In this document: one piece after another, positions 45,411 through 58,620 of the stretch | Numbering within the stretch: the first letter of the stretch is position 1 | How the letters are laid out: each line of letters starts with the position of its first letter | From: Anthoceros angustus | Taxonomy: Eukaryota > Streptophyta > Anthocerotopsida > Anthocerotales > Anthocerotaceae | NCBI GenBank assembly: GCA_010909165.1 | Contig: MU008192.1 | Location: forward strand, 372,001 to 436,000 | Direction: 5' to 3' | DNA: 64,000 nucleotides | Made by a program: the position numbers and the translations under genes | Notes under the pieces: generated by a model | What the model saw: only the letters and a program-made list of their open reading frames with translations | What the model was told of the DNA's origin: nothing | Databases searched by the model: none

Positions 45411-46410
45411 GCCACAGACGTCTCAAACTTAGATGTTGTAATTGCTTTGCAATTGGGATGTTGTAGATGGTTTTGTAAAGCAGTCGTTGTAAAGCGCGTT
45501 GTACCCACAGACGTCTCAAACTTAGATGTTGTAATTGCTTTGCAATTGGGATGTTGTAGATGGTTTTGTAAAACAGTCGTTGTAAAGCGCGGTACCCACC
45601 AGACGTCTCAAACTTAGATGTTGTAATTGCTTTGCAATTGGGATGTTGTAGATGGTTTTGTAAAACAGTCGTTGTAAAGCGCGTTGTACCCACGACGTCT
45701 CAAACTTAGATGTTGTAATTGCTTTGCAATTGGGATGTTGTAGATGGTTTTGTAAAGCAGTCGTTGTAAAGCGCGTTGTACCCACACCAGACGTCTCAAA
45801 CTTAGATGTTGTAATTGCTTTGCAATTGGGATGTTGTAGATGGTTTTGTAAAACAGTCGTTGTAAAGCGCGTTGTACCCACGACGTCTCAAACTTAGATG
45901 TTGTAATTGCTTTGCAATTGGGATGTTGTAGATGGTTTTGTAAAACAGTCGTTGTAAAGCGTTGTACCCACACGTCTCAAACTTAGATGTTGTAATTGCT
46001 TTGCAATTGGGATGTTGTAGATGGTTTTGTAAAACAGTCGTTGTAAAGCGCGTTGTACCCACGAGGCGTCTCAAACTTAGATGTTGTAATTCCTTTTGCA
46101 ATTGGGATGTTGTAGATGGTTTTGTAAAACAGTCGTTGTAAAGCGTTGTACCCACACCGAGACGCTCAAACTTAGATGTTGTAATTCCTTTTGCAATTGG
46201 GATGTTGTAGATGGTTTTGTAGTCGTTGTAAAGCGCGTTGTACCCACCGAGACGTCTCAAACTTAGATGTTGTAATTCCTTTTGCAATTGGGATGTTGTA
46301 AATGGTTTTGTAAAACAGTCGTTGTAAAGCGTTGTACCCACACCCGTCTCAAACTTAGATGTTGTAATTCCTTTTGCAATTGGGATGTTGTAAATGGTTT
46401 TGTAAATGGC
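45411..46410. repeat. ~93-bp tandem array, eleven copies
   Basis: Units start GTCTCAAACTTAGATGTTG near 45418, 45511, 45604, 45705, 45790, 45885, 45974, 46067, 46161, 46252 and 46344. Each ends TTGTAAAGCGCGTTGTACCC. The first seven carry TGCTTTGCAATTGG and the last four TCCTTTTGCAATTGG, so two subfamilies lie in blocks. Confidence 0.95.
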
Positions 46411-46560
46411 ACCACGTCATCACATGGTGATGTGGCAATGAGGGCCATGTCATCAAATTATGCCATGTCATCACCGATGATGTGGCAATGAAGCCATGTG
46501 GCAACAACATGCCATGTCATCACTTGGTGATGTGGCGATGATGTGGCGCCACATCACCAC
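46405..46560. repeat. Cluster of GATGTGGC/GCCATGTC inverted motifs
   Basis: The motifs ATGCCATGTCATCAC and GGTGATGTGGC alternate several times. The cluster ends in the 18-bp perfect palindrome TGATGTGGCGCCACATCA (46539-46556). Confidence 0.85.
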
Positions 46561-49228
46561 TTTAATGACATGCCCTTTGGGCGGCCATGTCGTGCAATTT
46601 TAGCGTCATGAAGCTCTCGGTTTACAGCGGCGTTGCGCGTTTTAGCGCGTTGTAACACCCGTTGTAAAACCGTTGTAAAACCCTCATTTTCTTGTAGTGA
46701 ATCCATCTCCTCCTCGACCACGTGATTTTGGGAAAGGTAGTCCTCATTCGTATCCTCGCTCGCGTTCATTGTTCTTGAGGTGTACCCCTACGTAGTGTGG
46801 CCGGTTTCTCCACGTGTCCTTACTCCTCAGTGTCGCTGTCCTTCCTCACCTTGGATCCCAGTCCGGCTTGAAGTGTATCTCCTTCTCAAAGTGTAGTTTT
46901 GTCTGGCGAGGCCCAGGAGCCAGCGGACCTCATACCCGGTCCGGCGGAGTGCGATGACAAAATCTAATGTATAGGGGCTCCGCTATGGTGGCTTGGACTC
47001 GGACAACTCCCTGGCGCTCGCGCGCATGTCCGCCATCCGAGGGTTTTGGTGGATGGCTCGAAGGTGGTGAACCCGCCGTCTTGCGGTGGCCTCGGTGATG
47101 AGGTTCACTCGACCCGTGAGGCACGTTTTTAATTACACACCCGCAATTTCCACACCGCTGGCGAGTCCGTGAGATCGACCCTTACCTCCACGTTCTTGCC
47201 CTTAGGACCAAGGGTTCCGGCGTGGTTGCGTTTCACGATGGCCTTCGGACTTCACATCGATGCCGGGTTGTCCTTTAACAAGCCTAAGGGACACCAAGTG
47301 TTGTTGGTCCATCATCAAGTCGGCCACCTTGAAAGGGCGGGTGGTTCTCTGCGTCGCGTCGCCTTGTCTCCTCCGGTTTGGCTCTTTGTGGTGGCGGACT
47401 ATACAGGTCTGAGTTCTTCTTGAAGCATCTCGGTCACTTCGAACCACATCCGGTGGAAGCTGCGGGCGTTGCCGTGGGTGAGTCCCTTCTCCGGAGACTC
47501 CGGTGGCTTTTGGTTTCTTCTCTGGCGAGGCTGCCGGTTTAACTCCTCTTTGGCGGGTTCGGCTTCCCAGGTGTTAGTCCTCCGTATCCAGTGGGACTAT
47601 CTCATTTTCTTCCTCTTTGTCTCCGTTCCTTGCTCCTTTCGGCGACTCGGGTTGACACTTCCGGTACCTCAGTCCGCCTTCTTCTCCTTAGCGAACTTGT
47701 ACCACCTCGTTCGAGCTCCTCGGTGCCTCCTCCCTCACTTGATTGTCGTCTTCAATTTGTATACAGGCCCCTTAGGAGGGCGTGGTGGTCTTGGCTCCCC
47801 CAGTTGCGTGGCGTCTCCTCGGCGAGGATTCGGACCAGTCTTGCACGCATGTGCCCCTTTTGCCCCAATCTGACGTTCAAAGTCTTACCTTGTATGCGGT
47901 GGGGTATGGGACGTTGGAGTAGTGTCGGGGTTCCACAGTTCCAGACCACGCCGAGAATTCACGGAGGGGCTCCCATGCGGTCTTGCAGTCGATGCAGGGG
48001 ACCAGCTGCGGGTACATCGTCACAGGATACCGTGGTCGGTTGTGCTTCTTGCACTTGGTATCGTCCTCCGTTCCTCGGACTCTTCCATACTCCACAGTTC
48101 CGGGTGCGGAGGCGGTTGGCCTTGAATGCCCATGTTGGTGACACACCGCCACGGATGAGTCGGACCGTGGTGGCCTTTGCGTTCTTTATCCTTCACGGTT
48201 GATCGTCAACTCCTCCACCTCTTCATTACCGTTCTAGATCTTCCCTCGGCCCACTACTTCCTTCAAAGGAGGTGGGCGGACCTCGTCAGCGGGCATCATG
48301 ACCTCCTTCTTTTCCACCCTCCGCGACTACGGGCTTCTTCTTCTTTTTTTTGGGGTTCTTCTTCTTCCATGACCTCCTCAGTTCTTCTTGAGTCCTCTTC
48401 CTCTCTTCCTCCGGGTGCCTCGGTCTCATCATCCTCCTCTCGTCAGGGTTCTTCATCTTGATCCAGGCCCCGTTTCTTCTTTTCTTCTTTCCTCTGGAGA
48501 GTCCTCGGCCGTCGTTGGTGCATCGATTCTTCATAGTTCTCCGCGCCGGACCGCCTTGCTCACATCTTTCTACCAGCACGTGTAGCCATTGGCTTGGATA
48601 AAGTGCGAACCAATACACTTTGCATGGTAGTGTGGTGGGGTGCGGTCCCGGTAGCGTAGAACCGTTCGATGTCTGATCCCAACTTCTCCGTCTTTCCCGC
48701 TTGGTTCTCGAGTTTGGACAAGACAGCCTTCTTGATCGATTCGCGGAATCTTTCTAAGGCATCCTTCAATCTTGAAGGTTGCGGTGCGTTAGGCGGTCGG
48801 TATTTCCTCCGATACCAGCGGCTGTACCCGAGGACCCCTTGGAGCAATTTGGAATGAGCTGCGCATCCGAACCTTCTCCGTTGAAGTTTGCAGACACGAA
48901 ATCCTCCACGAAGGTTTGATCTCTCTCCTTCTTACCTCAAAGAGAATCGCTTGCTTGGTCGGCGTTGTTGCCATCGCCGCGCGATTGGTAAGGGATGAGG
49001 AACCGCCCCCTTACCACCACTGACTTGGTCTGCGTCCTCCTCTCGATCAAACAACTCCACCACACTTACATTGGTGGTGTCCTCGCCTCGAGCTCGTCGT
49101 CTCTCACGTTACTGCGCTCGGGCGCTCGGCGATCTGGCGTCCGACTCTCGGTAATTCTTCCTTAACTACCTCCGTCCTCCACGCATCCACGCCTGCTACG
49201 AACGATTTCATTCCCAGCAGCGCCAAAA
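46561..49228 (-). mobile_element. Degenerate internal region of the minus-strand LTR element
   Basis: The plus strand is pyrimidine-rich, so any former coding strand is minus. That strand shows Lys/Glu-rich gag-like stretches (around 48300-48850) but no intact protease, RT or integrase. TGGCGCTGCTGGGAATGA at 49226-49209 (minus), two bases inside the LTR end, looks like a primer binding site. Confidence 0.55.
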
Positions 49229-49525
49229 TGTGCGCGACTTTTGATGGCCGGTATACAATCCGTGTCGTTGTAGGAAGAAGTCCGTTCCCAAAGGAATGAA
49301 GGCTCCGTTTACGCGTTTGGTGATTCTACGTCACTTGCGCTCGTTCGTCTCCGCACTCCTAACTACGCGTTCACCGTCTGAGGCCGGTATGGCCAAGCGT
49401 TTGAGACCGTTCGTCGTCGTTCCATTCGTTCTCACACTCGGTCCTTTCCTCTCTCCCCTCACGCTACACTCCTCGGTCTTAGAAAAAGGCAGGGTTACGA
49501 TCCGGACCTCCTCCGTCGTTCGCGG
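49229..49525 (-). repeat. LTR of the second gypsy-type family (right)
   Basis: On the minus strand it ends GTCGCGCACA, directly next to the primer-site-like sequence. It aligns with 44237-44540. It probably continues beyond 49525, but there is no second copy to set the end. Confidence 0.8.
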
Positions 49526-52500
49526 GCCTCTCGTCTCTGCCGCCTCCGGAGTTCCTCGGCTCACACGTTCGGTCCGTTCGGTCTTTGGGCGCGGCTCGGG
49601 CGAGCGGGTCCCGATCACCCTTCCTGCACACCACAACACGTTAGGTCCGTCACGGGACCACGATCAATCTCCCGGGAGGCCGTGCACCTTTCGGTGACTC
49701 GGGACTCACGTTAGCAAGAAGACACACAAGGTGCAGAGCGGCATCAACACCAAGAGAAAGATGATTTATTGGGCGGCCTTAGCCCTCTTATACTCGCCGA
49801 AGGTCGGCGCCTTTATTACACCTCTATTACGGTGAGGCCAGCTCGGTGTGCCTAACCGCCTACCACCCTATTCACTATCGCGGTCGGTGGTGGGGTGGGA
49901 TAGCCTCATTCCTTCTTGGCACGGCGGCAGAGCCACAGCCAGGCGCAATCGGATGATCGCGGTGGACCCCTTCCTCTTCAGTGCAGCCGTGCGCCACCGT
50001 GGCGGCGACAATCACCACCAAGTCTTCCTCGTCCTCCCTCTTCTCTCTCTCTGGCGGGCCCTGCGGTGGGCCCTCAAGGTTGGATCTGTGGGGTTGGTGT
50101 GGCTCTCCCCACTCCCAGTTTGGACCTCGGGACCTGTCACTCGGTCCGGACCTCTAGGTCAGTCTTCCCTCAGGGTCGGTCTCTGGGCCCGGCCTTCTTT
50201 GGAGTCCGGTCCTCGGGGGCCGGACTTGCCTCCAGGGTCGTCTTTGGACCCAACCCTTCCACAGGGTCGGACCTCGGACTCGTCACTAGTCTGGATCCCT
50301 AAGTCCGGACTTTGAGGCGGACCTCGGGATCCGGCCTTCCTCAGTCGGACAAAGTCAGGACCTCGATCTGGGCATGCCTCCTCACGGGCTAGTCAGGTTC
50401 ATCCACTTGAGCCCTCCCTTGGTTCCCGAATGCCCGGTTGCACCTTCCTCTCAAGATCCTCCTCGTCCTTCCATGCGAGGTCTGTACCTCGGTGTGGACC
50501 CCTTCCTCCTCCTGCCTCCCGCTGCCTCCTTCGCCGCTGCTTGCCAAACAGCCCTAGGACTCCCGTTGTCTTTGTCCCGGGTCCGTCCTCCCTCGCTCCT
50601 CCTTGATCCCAGAGTCCACCTCCACACTGGGGTGGCGCGGGACCTCGAGCCTTGAGGAGCTCTGGTAGTAGCGGGTCGGAATCGACTTCTGAATCGCCTC
50701 CTCCATGAGCCGGGCACGGTACTCCCTCCTCAGGTGCTCCGTGGCAGCGGATCGCCCACCTGGCCTCTCGTGGCCAAGCTTACGGTATGGTGGGGACTCC
50801 TTGAGGCCGTCAAGTGCCTCAGATTACCTCTTGCAACCTTGCTGCTGCTCGGCGTTCTCCTCCTCCGTCGTTGTTCACTCACTTTTGCGGGCCATGGGTG
50901 AGCTCCTCCTTCACCGGCCGGACGGGCATACCTTTCCTCGATGCTTTCCTCCCTCTTCTATTCTTTCCCGAGGTCCTCCACTTCCTTCTCGGGCGGGCGG
51001 TATCCCCGTCAGGCTCACGGCTTCCATCCTGCTGCAACCTTGCGGCGTGAACTCCTTGCCGCCGCCTATTCTCCTCCGTCTTCAAGCGGGCTGGGCGTTC
51101 CACCTCTGCTCGAAGTCTTGGATTCTCGTTGAGAACCCCTGCTCCGTGCATCTTGGGTTGCAACTCCAAAGTGTCCTTGTCCTCCGGCTCCTGCCGCCCT
51201 TCTACCTCCTGCTGCACCACAGGGTCCCCAATCCCGGGTCTTGGCCTCCAGCCTCCTCACGGCTCGGCTTGCTCCATGACCACTTGCTCGGCCTTGATTG
51301 GCGCGGCTCTCGGCCGCCTCCTCCACCGGTTCGATCACGCCGATAGTGATCGCGATCGGCCGCCGTGGCCTCCGCCTCCTTGGCCACCTTCACTGAGCCT
51401 CTCGGCTTGGCTCGGTCGGGCTGCCTCACGCGGATCCGCGCCCGTTACGCTTGCCGGGCGTCCTCACGCTTCTGCTGCGCTCGCCCCTCTGCGAGGTCCC
51501 GCCGCTTGGCCTCCTTGGCACCTTGTGTTCCTCGGTGAAGGAATTTAGTCCGGTCCTTGCGGATGGACGGACCTCCCTCTCCGCCTCCGGCGTTTTCCTT
51601 CCTCAATCCGGCCGAGCTTGGCCTTCCTTCTCGCCTCACAGGCTCCCTCAGCTGCTCTGGAGGTACCATGCCTCGGGGTGGCTTCCACCTCCAGGCCTTC
51701 TCGGCCATCCCGAGACCCCAGGCATACCGTCCATGGCGGTAGCAGGACCCGCCGTGTTTCCTCCACGGCTGCTGAGTGAGGCTCCCACAAAGTCCGTGGC
51801 GGGCCGGCATCTCCACAGTCGTCAGGACCTCCATACCGATCCGAGCAAGTCGGTGGGTTCTCGGACAATCGGGACCCTTAGGTCTGGCTCGAGCTTCCCC
51901 TCCTTGGCCCCGCCAGCGCGAGCTCCTTCTCGCCCTTTTCCTCCACAGGGCTCGGCGGAGGTGATGGAGTCAGAGCACGCCTTTGCCCCTTCACATCGGC
52001 GGGGACCCGGCTCTGGATCACAGTGCTGCCGGTGTCCTCCGCTCCACAGGCGGCGTCCCTTTACGCCCTCCTTCACTTCCTCCGCTTCTTGCCACTCCGT
52101 CGGCGGGGAAATCTTGGCACCGGCCCAGGGTGCAGCGTTGGTAGCCGTGGTCTTGCGTCTCTTGGCTCTCTGGTCGTGGGGCTCCTCGGTAGGAGTGATG
52201 GCGTGGCGGGGCTGGGTGGGGCACTTCTGCTTTTGGGTGGTATTACGGTTGGGGCACGGAAGGAGGAGGGTGCTTCCATACTTCCACAGGTGGTGAGGGG
52301 TCCGTTCACGTATGGAGTCAGGAATCCTCGATCGTCCTCCTCCGAGTCCGTTTGGTTTTCGGGGCCTCCTCCCTCGGCGCCCTTGCCGCTCCACTTGCGG
52401 GGCCTCGGTCCTTTCCGGGCGCTCGCTCAAGCTCTCCTTCCTTGAGGAGCTGAAATGCCCCATACATGGATCGGTATGGGGCCCAGATGGCGAGGCTTCT

Positions 52501-53646
52501 CGGTCACGAGCTTGCGAGCCTCACAGCTAAGCGAAGATAATCCTTCCCAGTCGCCCTCTTCCGCGCAGCGTGCGGGAACACCAATAGATTATCACCAAGG
52601 TGATCCACCTTGGTGAGTAGGACGATGATGATCGGGCCACGCCCTCGGTCAGCAGGTCGGATATCGACCAACCGTTGGTGGTCGTTGCGTCGAGCCTTAA
52701 CATGTGCTGGACCTATCTTCCCGCCGCCTTGGGGCTCGGCACCCTCCCCTCTTCCTCCTTGGGCGGTTGTAGGCCGCCGGGACCTCAAGGTCCATCGCCT
52801 TGGTCCTCCGGAGGTTCTTGGACCGCACCTCCTTGTTGCGCCCGGCATCTTGGCAAACTCCGGACGGGTGACCATCAAAGGTCGGACCATTTGGAACATC
52901 CAAATGCCACTCCTGCACCAATTCTCCGCTTCCTGGGCGGCCCAAAGTCCGGATAGCGCGGGTCACAATGTTGCGCTCCACAAGGTTCCATGGCTCCCAA
53001 ACTTCGCGGGCTTTTGGGTGCCATCGCCTTCTCCTCCCTGGCTTGGCCGGAGGCTGGCGCGTTGAGCCTCCCGCGCGTTCGCTTCTCGACCTCAGCGGTG
53101 AGCGCGCGCGAGCGTCAGTGTCCACGAGATACCGCCCCGAGCGGTTGCGGGCGCAAGATCGCGGTGTCTCGGCTGCGGTAATGACCTTCTTCGCGACCAC
53201 GCCTTGGGAGTAAGCGGGCGGGCGCCTCTTCCATCGTGCGCCAGTGCATGGCTTACTCACTGGCCCCTCTGCTGCCAGCGTACTCGGCCTACTGCGCGTA
53301 CTGCGGCCCCTTCGCGCGCGGCCAGCGGGCGTGAATACACTATAACGGCCTCGGCAAGGTTCACGGTCTGACCATTGCATGCCGTCCTCCACTCAGGGTC
53401 GTCCACGTGGCGTCGCCCAGTCCGTCCTTACGCTCCAACTTCTAAGTTACTTTCCCTGGCGTACTTATCCTGCCTGGTCCTGGAGTGGGTCCGGACTTAC
53501 CCCGTCGCCTGCCATCGTAGGTCTAAGTACGTTCCTCACTCCGGAGTCAGGAGTATACTCCGGAGTGCCGTCCGGAGTGCTAACCGGGCTTATTTCCTCC
53601 TTTTTCGCCTCATTTTATCCTTCGCTCCCACAAAAAAAAAAAAATC
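49526..53646. other. GC-rich repeat-derived stretch without supported genes
   Basis: Pyrimidine-rich on the plus strand with recurring GGACCTCGG and CTCCTCC phrases and many overlapping frames on both strands. None shows a domain. It is probably decayed LTR-element sequence. ACTCCGGAGT-type phrases repeat at about 53538-53580. Confidence 0.5.
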
Positions 53647-56600
53647 CTACCTAATTTCTAACCCCCCAGGGAAGTCCGTAGTCCACACGCGACAATATGT
53701 CCAGTTGTTGTTGGAGGCCCTCATGAGAGTGGGAGAGGAGGACAATGTCATCCGCATATAACAGAATAGCAATATAGACCAAGGAAAGTAGGCAACCAGG
53801 ATCCCCATACTCCGTAATTCATGACTCCAATTCATCAATGTAGAGGCCAAATAGGTTAGAAGAAGATGGATCTCCCTGCCGCACTCCCATGTTGCAAAGC
53901 AAATCCAATAGGTCAAAAGCAGCAAAAGAAGTGCGGATCTTAGCTTTCACCTTGTCATATAGAACCCCTATGGCATGTAGAAGATGAGGAGGCATCCTAT
54001 GGAAGCGGTCAAAGAGCTTCTCCTCGAGATAGAGTCAAATGCCGCTTGAAGTCAACAAAACATACATAAACATGCTGTTATCCTTCTCGCTCTTGGCTTC
54101 CTGAATAATAGCAATGAGAGTGAAGAGATTATCACAGGTATTACTGCAGACGAAATCCGGCTGGCCCGTGCCCTAACTCCGATTCTCAGTCGTAGTGAGA
54201 ATTTCCAAGCAAGAGCTAAAGATCTTGGCAAAATGGACTCAACCATGATATACCTATAGTTGGATGGGGAGGTCACTGTCTTGAAGATGGAATGGATGTC
54301 ATTCCGGCACTCATCTGAAATCCATGGACCAAAGCTTCGTTGAGCAGTAGCGAGGGGAGCAATCACCATAGGACTTGCATACGAGAAAAGCTCTCAGAAT
54401 GTCTTGGTCGGGGCTCTACCGGATCTAAGGTTATTGATGGCGGTAAGGATAAGGTCGAGTGAAAAGCTTGACCCGGATCCATGGTCCTAACGGGAGGGGT
54501 ATAGATTCCGAAGAAAAGAGTTTGGACATATTCGATAAGCTCGGGACGCTGCGGCTTGGATAGTTGATGGGAATGAAACTCCCTCCAAAAAGCGGCACCG
54601 CCAGAGGATTCCTTGAGGAGCTTGACAAGACGATCACGTTGGGAGGAAAAGAAAGCAGACTTTTGACAATAGGGCTTTATGCGACTTGACAATTTCCTTG
54701 TACAACAGGGAATGATGGGACTTGGATGGGACCTTGAGAGCACGAAGGCAGTTGTGAGTATGGAAGCGAAGGCGTTTGCACTCATCAAACCGGGGATGAC
54801 GAGGGCGTGTTGGAAAGCTTGACGGGGTGACAAGGTTTAGGAGGAAGATTTGATGTGCACAAGAAAGCAAAGTGAAAGCGTGTCTGGGGGAAGAGACGAG
54901 GAATAGCCAAGGATCTTTTCAAAAGAGAGGAGTATTGGGAAGCTAGACGATGGTCGAGGTCGGAGACTCTAGGAGACTTGTGGTATTGTAGAATGGCTTG
55001 CGCTTATGACACGAGATGTGCCAAGACAAGAAGGCATGGTCGACTCTAGAGGCTTGAAGTTAGAAACATAAACATGCAATCAAGAACGAAAGAAGCCCCC
55101 TAGAACGTAATCAAGAACAGGGAAGTTGACTGAAGGCGCAAAGTGGGTGATCCTCTCGCCTGTGCCATTGAGAGAGCCGCTGTATATAAATAATCCATGC
55201 CACTCCACGAGGTTGAGAAGTGCCCGCCGAAAAGATTAACCTGCGGATCATCGACCTTTCTCGCAAGCCTGTGTCCGCAACATCAAGCGGAATAGTTGAT
55301 GTCGATCATCCGTGCATAGATAGGAGATTGTTCCGAGGAGGTCCAAGCATTGAAGTCTCCAACCAAGAGGATATCTCCTTGGGGCATGAAAACATGAGAT
55401 CTTCAAAGAGGTCTTGAAACGAAAGAGAGGTTGGCCTCTAGCATGCGGAGAACCCCGAGGTGGAAAGCAAACATGCTATGAACAAATAGCAGTTAGATGG
55501 AAGGATGGTTGCGTAAACCTTGATCCATAAGACCTCAAGGAGTCCTCCCAACGATGTTGATGAAATCGAGAGAAGATCGGAAAACAAGCGACGCCACTGC
55601 ACTTGGGCCTTTTGAAGAGACATAATTCAAAAGAGAAAAGAATGGAAGTTGGGAAAGGTGGGAGGTGTCTAGCACGGTGTTCGTGAGTTTCGTAAGGAAG
55701 ATCAAGTCGTGTTCCGCTAAAAGTGGAGCAATCACCGTTGTGCCCATAAAGATCCATTACAATTCCAGAAGCCATCTTGATGATTCCTCGGTGGGCATTG
55801 CGAGTGACCTTCATAAGGTCAAGAGCCGTGAACTCGGGAGGGCTCCTTGACAATCAGCCGATCTCCATGGAAGAAAGTCCCGCGAGCCTCCTCGAAGCAT
55901 CAAAGCTTGCTTGGTCTTCACCGTAGCTTGGTTAAATCATCTCCTATATAAATATCCGGCCTCGAGATTAGTACGGGCGCAAGACTTGGAGCCTATTCGA
56001 GAGAATGGAAAGCGGATGAGAAAGACCTGGACGAAAGCGGTGGTCCTTACCCACCAAGCATTCGGAAAGATATGCAGTAAATGGAGCTTGATAAGAACTG
56101 ATATGACTTCTGCGGTGTTCTGACCCTCCGCTACCTCGAAGATTGAGGAGCTCGATCCGTTCTTGAGATTCAAATTGGCATCAAGAAGGCGAGCTTCTGC
56201 ATAATATCTTGTTTGAGGGCCGCAACGCCTCGTTGAGCGAATAATGTGCAAAAAATTCATGCCCGAATGTGTCCAATCAGGCCGTAATGTTGGAAGACGC
56301 TTGTTTTTAATTGAGGAACCGCCGTCTTTGGAAGATAAGAAGGCAATTGCTTATTGAGGGAAGCAATTTGGTGTTGATGCTGGAGAAGATCCGCACGTAT
56401 AACTGCAAATTCACGCTCCAATTCTCTTCGAAGTGCAGCAATCTCGAGTTGTTGGGCCTGAATCTTGTCTACAAAATGTTGCTTGGAAATTCGGAACTTC
56501 GATTTTAAGTTCGTGCAGCTCAGCTTGGGAAGCCTGAAAGTCTGATCGCAACTTCTTGATATCAACTTGGAAGGATTTGAACAGCCTCTCGATTTTATTC

Positions 56601-56715
56601 TTGCCCCTCGTTCCCTTGGAGGATGTAGGAGCCTGCGATTCAGAAAATGCTGTGGGTCCAAAGCGGTTTCTCCTCCAACAGATGGTCCACGTCCAAGCAT
56701 GATATCCGAAGCCAT
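53647..56715 (-). mobile_element. Non-LTR (LINE) retrotransposon, decayed
   Basis: On the minus strand, from right to left: a coiled-coil ORF1-like start (56715-56257, QLEIAALRRELE), an apurinic-type endonuclease with APLLAEHDLIFL (near 55710) and LLVGDFNA (near 55360), a linker typical of plant LINEs (54833-54363, GAAFWREFHSHQLSKP), and reverse transcriptase pieces with CFATWECGREIHLLL, the shifted-frame form of a GVRQGDP-type box, and YADD near 53760. Frames are broken throughout. No poly(A) tail or target duplication was found. Confidence 0.85.
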
Positions 56716-57189
56716 AAGAAAATAGGTGTTGCGCCTATGCGCTCAAAGGCGGGGCCAGCTATGTATGCAATGGCCACCTTTGAGGAAGAGCGAAAGGTGG
56801 TAAAAGAAGCCACAAGCCACTAGGCCCGAGCCCCAAGCCGCTCGGCCTCCCAACCTTCAGAGTCCAAGGTGTCCCGGCCTCCCGTCGCCCGCTCAACCTC
56901 CCGGACTCAGGACCCGCTTGAATCTTGGCCCGGCCTCATTATGCAGAAGCACCTCAGGTCAAGGATCGCCGAGTTCGCTTGTTATCAACCGCACGTATGG
57001 TGTATCGGTTGTACACCCTTCGTGGTTACCGAGAAAAGTTTTTTCACTCTCTCTCTATAATATGGAATATTATATTCATTTCTACGTATAAATCTGGCGT
57101 GGCAATCAAATACATATAAATCTTAGTCATACACACACTTCCATTCAGATGTAATCCTTATGTAAACCTAACTCCCTGCACAAAAATAC
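56716..57189. other. Intergenic
   Basis: No gene or clear repeat. Confidence 0.4.
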
Positions 57190-57590
57190 AAAAATATTTT
57201 GAGTTAGTGTGCATTGAATAAGAGATAATGTGCATTGGATACGAGTGTGCATTGGATATGAGATAGTGTGGTACATTAGGCGGAGGACTTGGGGAAGATT
57301 TTGATACTCCTTGGCACTCCCAAATACAGTTTATGGTGGGACCGTATTCTAAAGAGATTATTTGGCAACTGACCAATCGGTACACCATAGGTACGGATTA
57401 CGAAAATATTTTGAGGTAGTGTGCATTGGATATGAGATAGTGTGCATTTGATACGAGATAGTGTGGTACACTAGGCGGAGGACTTGGGGAAAATTTTGAT
57501 ACTCCCTTGGCACTCCCAAACATAGTTTATGGTATGACCATATTCTAAAGAGATTATTTAGCAACTGACCAATAGATATACCATAGACTC
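57190..57590. repeat. Two tandem copies of a ~195-bp unit
   Basis: AAAATATTTTGAG, GTGCATTGGATATGAGATAG, GGCGGAGGACTTGGGG and ATTCTAAAGAGATTATTT occur in the same order at about 57190-57390 and 57397-57590. Confidence 0.85.
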
Positions 57591-57789
57591 TACCAATTGA
57601 ACTACATCCTTGTAGTCCGTAGTAAAGAGCAGAAAAAATAAAAATATCCTGGTGGTATGCTAAATGTTCGTTTGCCTGCCGCTGGTGCTGGTGCTGGTGT
57701 TAGTGTTTGCAATTATGTTTTGAAATAGGTACATATTATCTATTACTTTCTCAGAAAGTAAAGAATATTCACCTATTTCTACCTATTAG

Positions 57790-58620
57790 GTACTTGGTGG
57801 TGCGTTTCCCGATATGAAGATCTATCAATGGGCTGGTTGGGGCTCAGCTCAAGTCCAGACAGCCGTAAAAGAAGCGCATCGTGTGGGTCTGGAAAGCCGG
57901 GGAGCTCAGCGCCAAGCCTGGAATGGACGTACCGCTTGCCGCAAAAGCTGCAAACTGAGGTACCGAGACGAGCCCATGTTCGGGAAATTTTCGAATAGGA
58001 CACCCTTGTCCACGCAGCTTTCTCTGACTGTGATTGCCACCTGGTCGACAATGCAGCCCCCAAGTCAACAATGCACATGCTTGAGCATCCGCCTTCACTC
58101 CTGACCCCGCATCTCATGGTACAGTTGTACTGCCTCATTAGGTTTCCCATGTTCAGCACAGGCAGATATGATGGAAGACCACGTGAAAAGGAAGGTCTGA
58201 AGATTAGGTTTCCCATGTTCAGCATAGGCAGAGATGATGGAAGACCACGTGAAAAGGTCTGATCGCCTACCCTGGTGAACACATCTATGGCCTGCTTAGC
58301 TTGCCTCCACATGCATACATGCGCAAGATATGGTTCCCCACGTACGCAATGGACTCGTACCCGAGTTTGACACTGAGATCATGAGCTCGTCGCCCCACAA
58401 CCAAATCCTTCTTAGCTGTACACAGTTTCAGCACAGGGCAAAACAGAAACTGAGAAATAGCAGAGTCTGTCTGCGACAGAGATTCCAGGGCTCCAACAGC
58501 ATCAGAAAGCCTCCTCTGCTGTCCTCTGCTGACATGACAGCATGGCCTCAGAGGATGTGGTGACATGGAATGCGGTGATTGCTGGTATGCATAGCTGGAT
58601 GACGTTGTGGTGGGCAACTG
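57790..58620 (-). pseudogene. PPR pseudogene, N-terminal half
   Basis: The minus strand starts near 58520 with SDAVGALESLSQTDS, then LKLCTAKKDLVVGRRAHDLS, YVGNHILRMYACGGKLSRP and, in another frame, FTWSSIISAYAEHGKPN. This is the usual opening of a PLS-class PPR protein. A 66-bp in-frame duplication (58137-58202 and 58203-58268) repeats the FTWSSIISA helix. Frames are broken after that. Confidence 0.8.

Noticed and set aside
45296-46448. Repeated frames of the type FTTTVLQNHLQHPNC on the minus strand
   Set aside because: They follow the 93-bp array and shift frame between copies; not a protein repeat under selection.
50705-53392. Long Pro/Arg-rich frames on both strands
   Set aside because: GC-rich decayed repeat sequence gives chance openness on both strands; no domain is seen.
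57565-57615. tRNA-like A-box (TAGTTCAATTGGTAGAG) on the minus strand
   Set aside because: Only a 5'-half resemblance; no anticodon arm, T arm or acceptor pairing follows.
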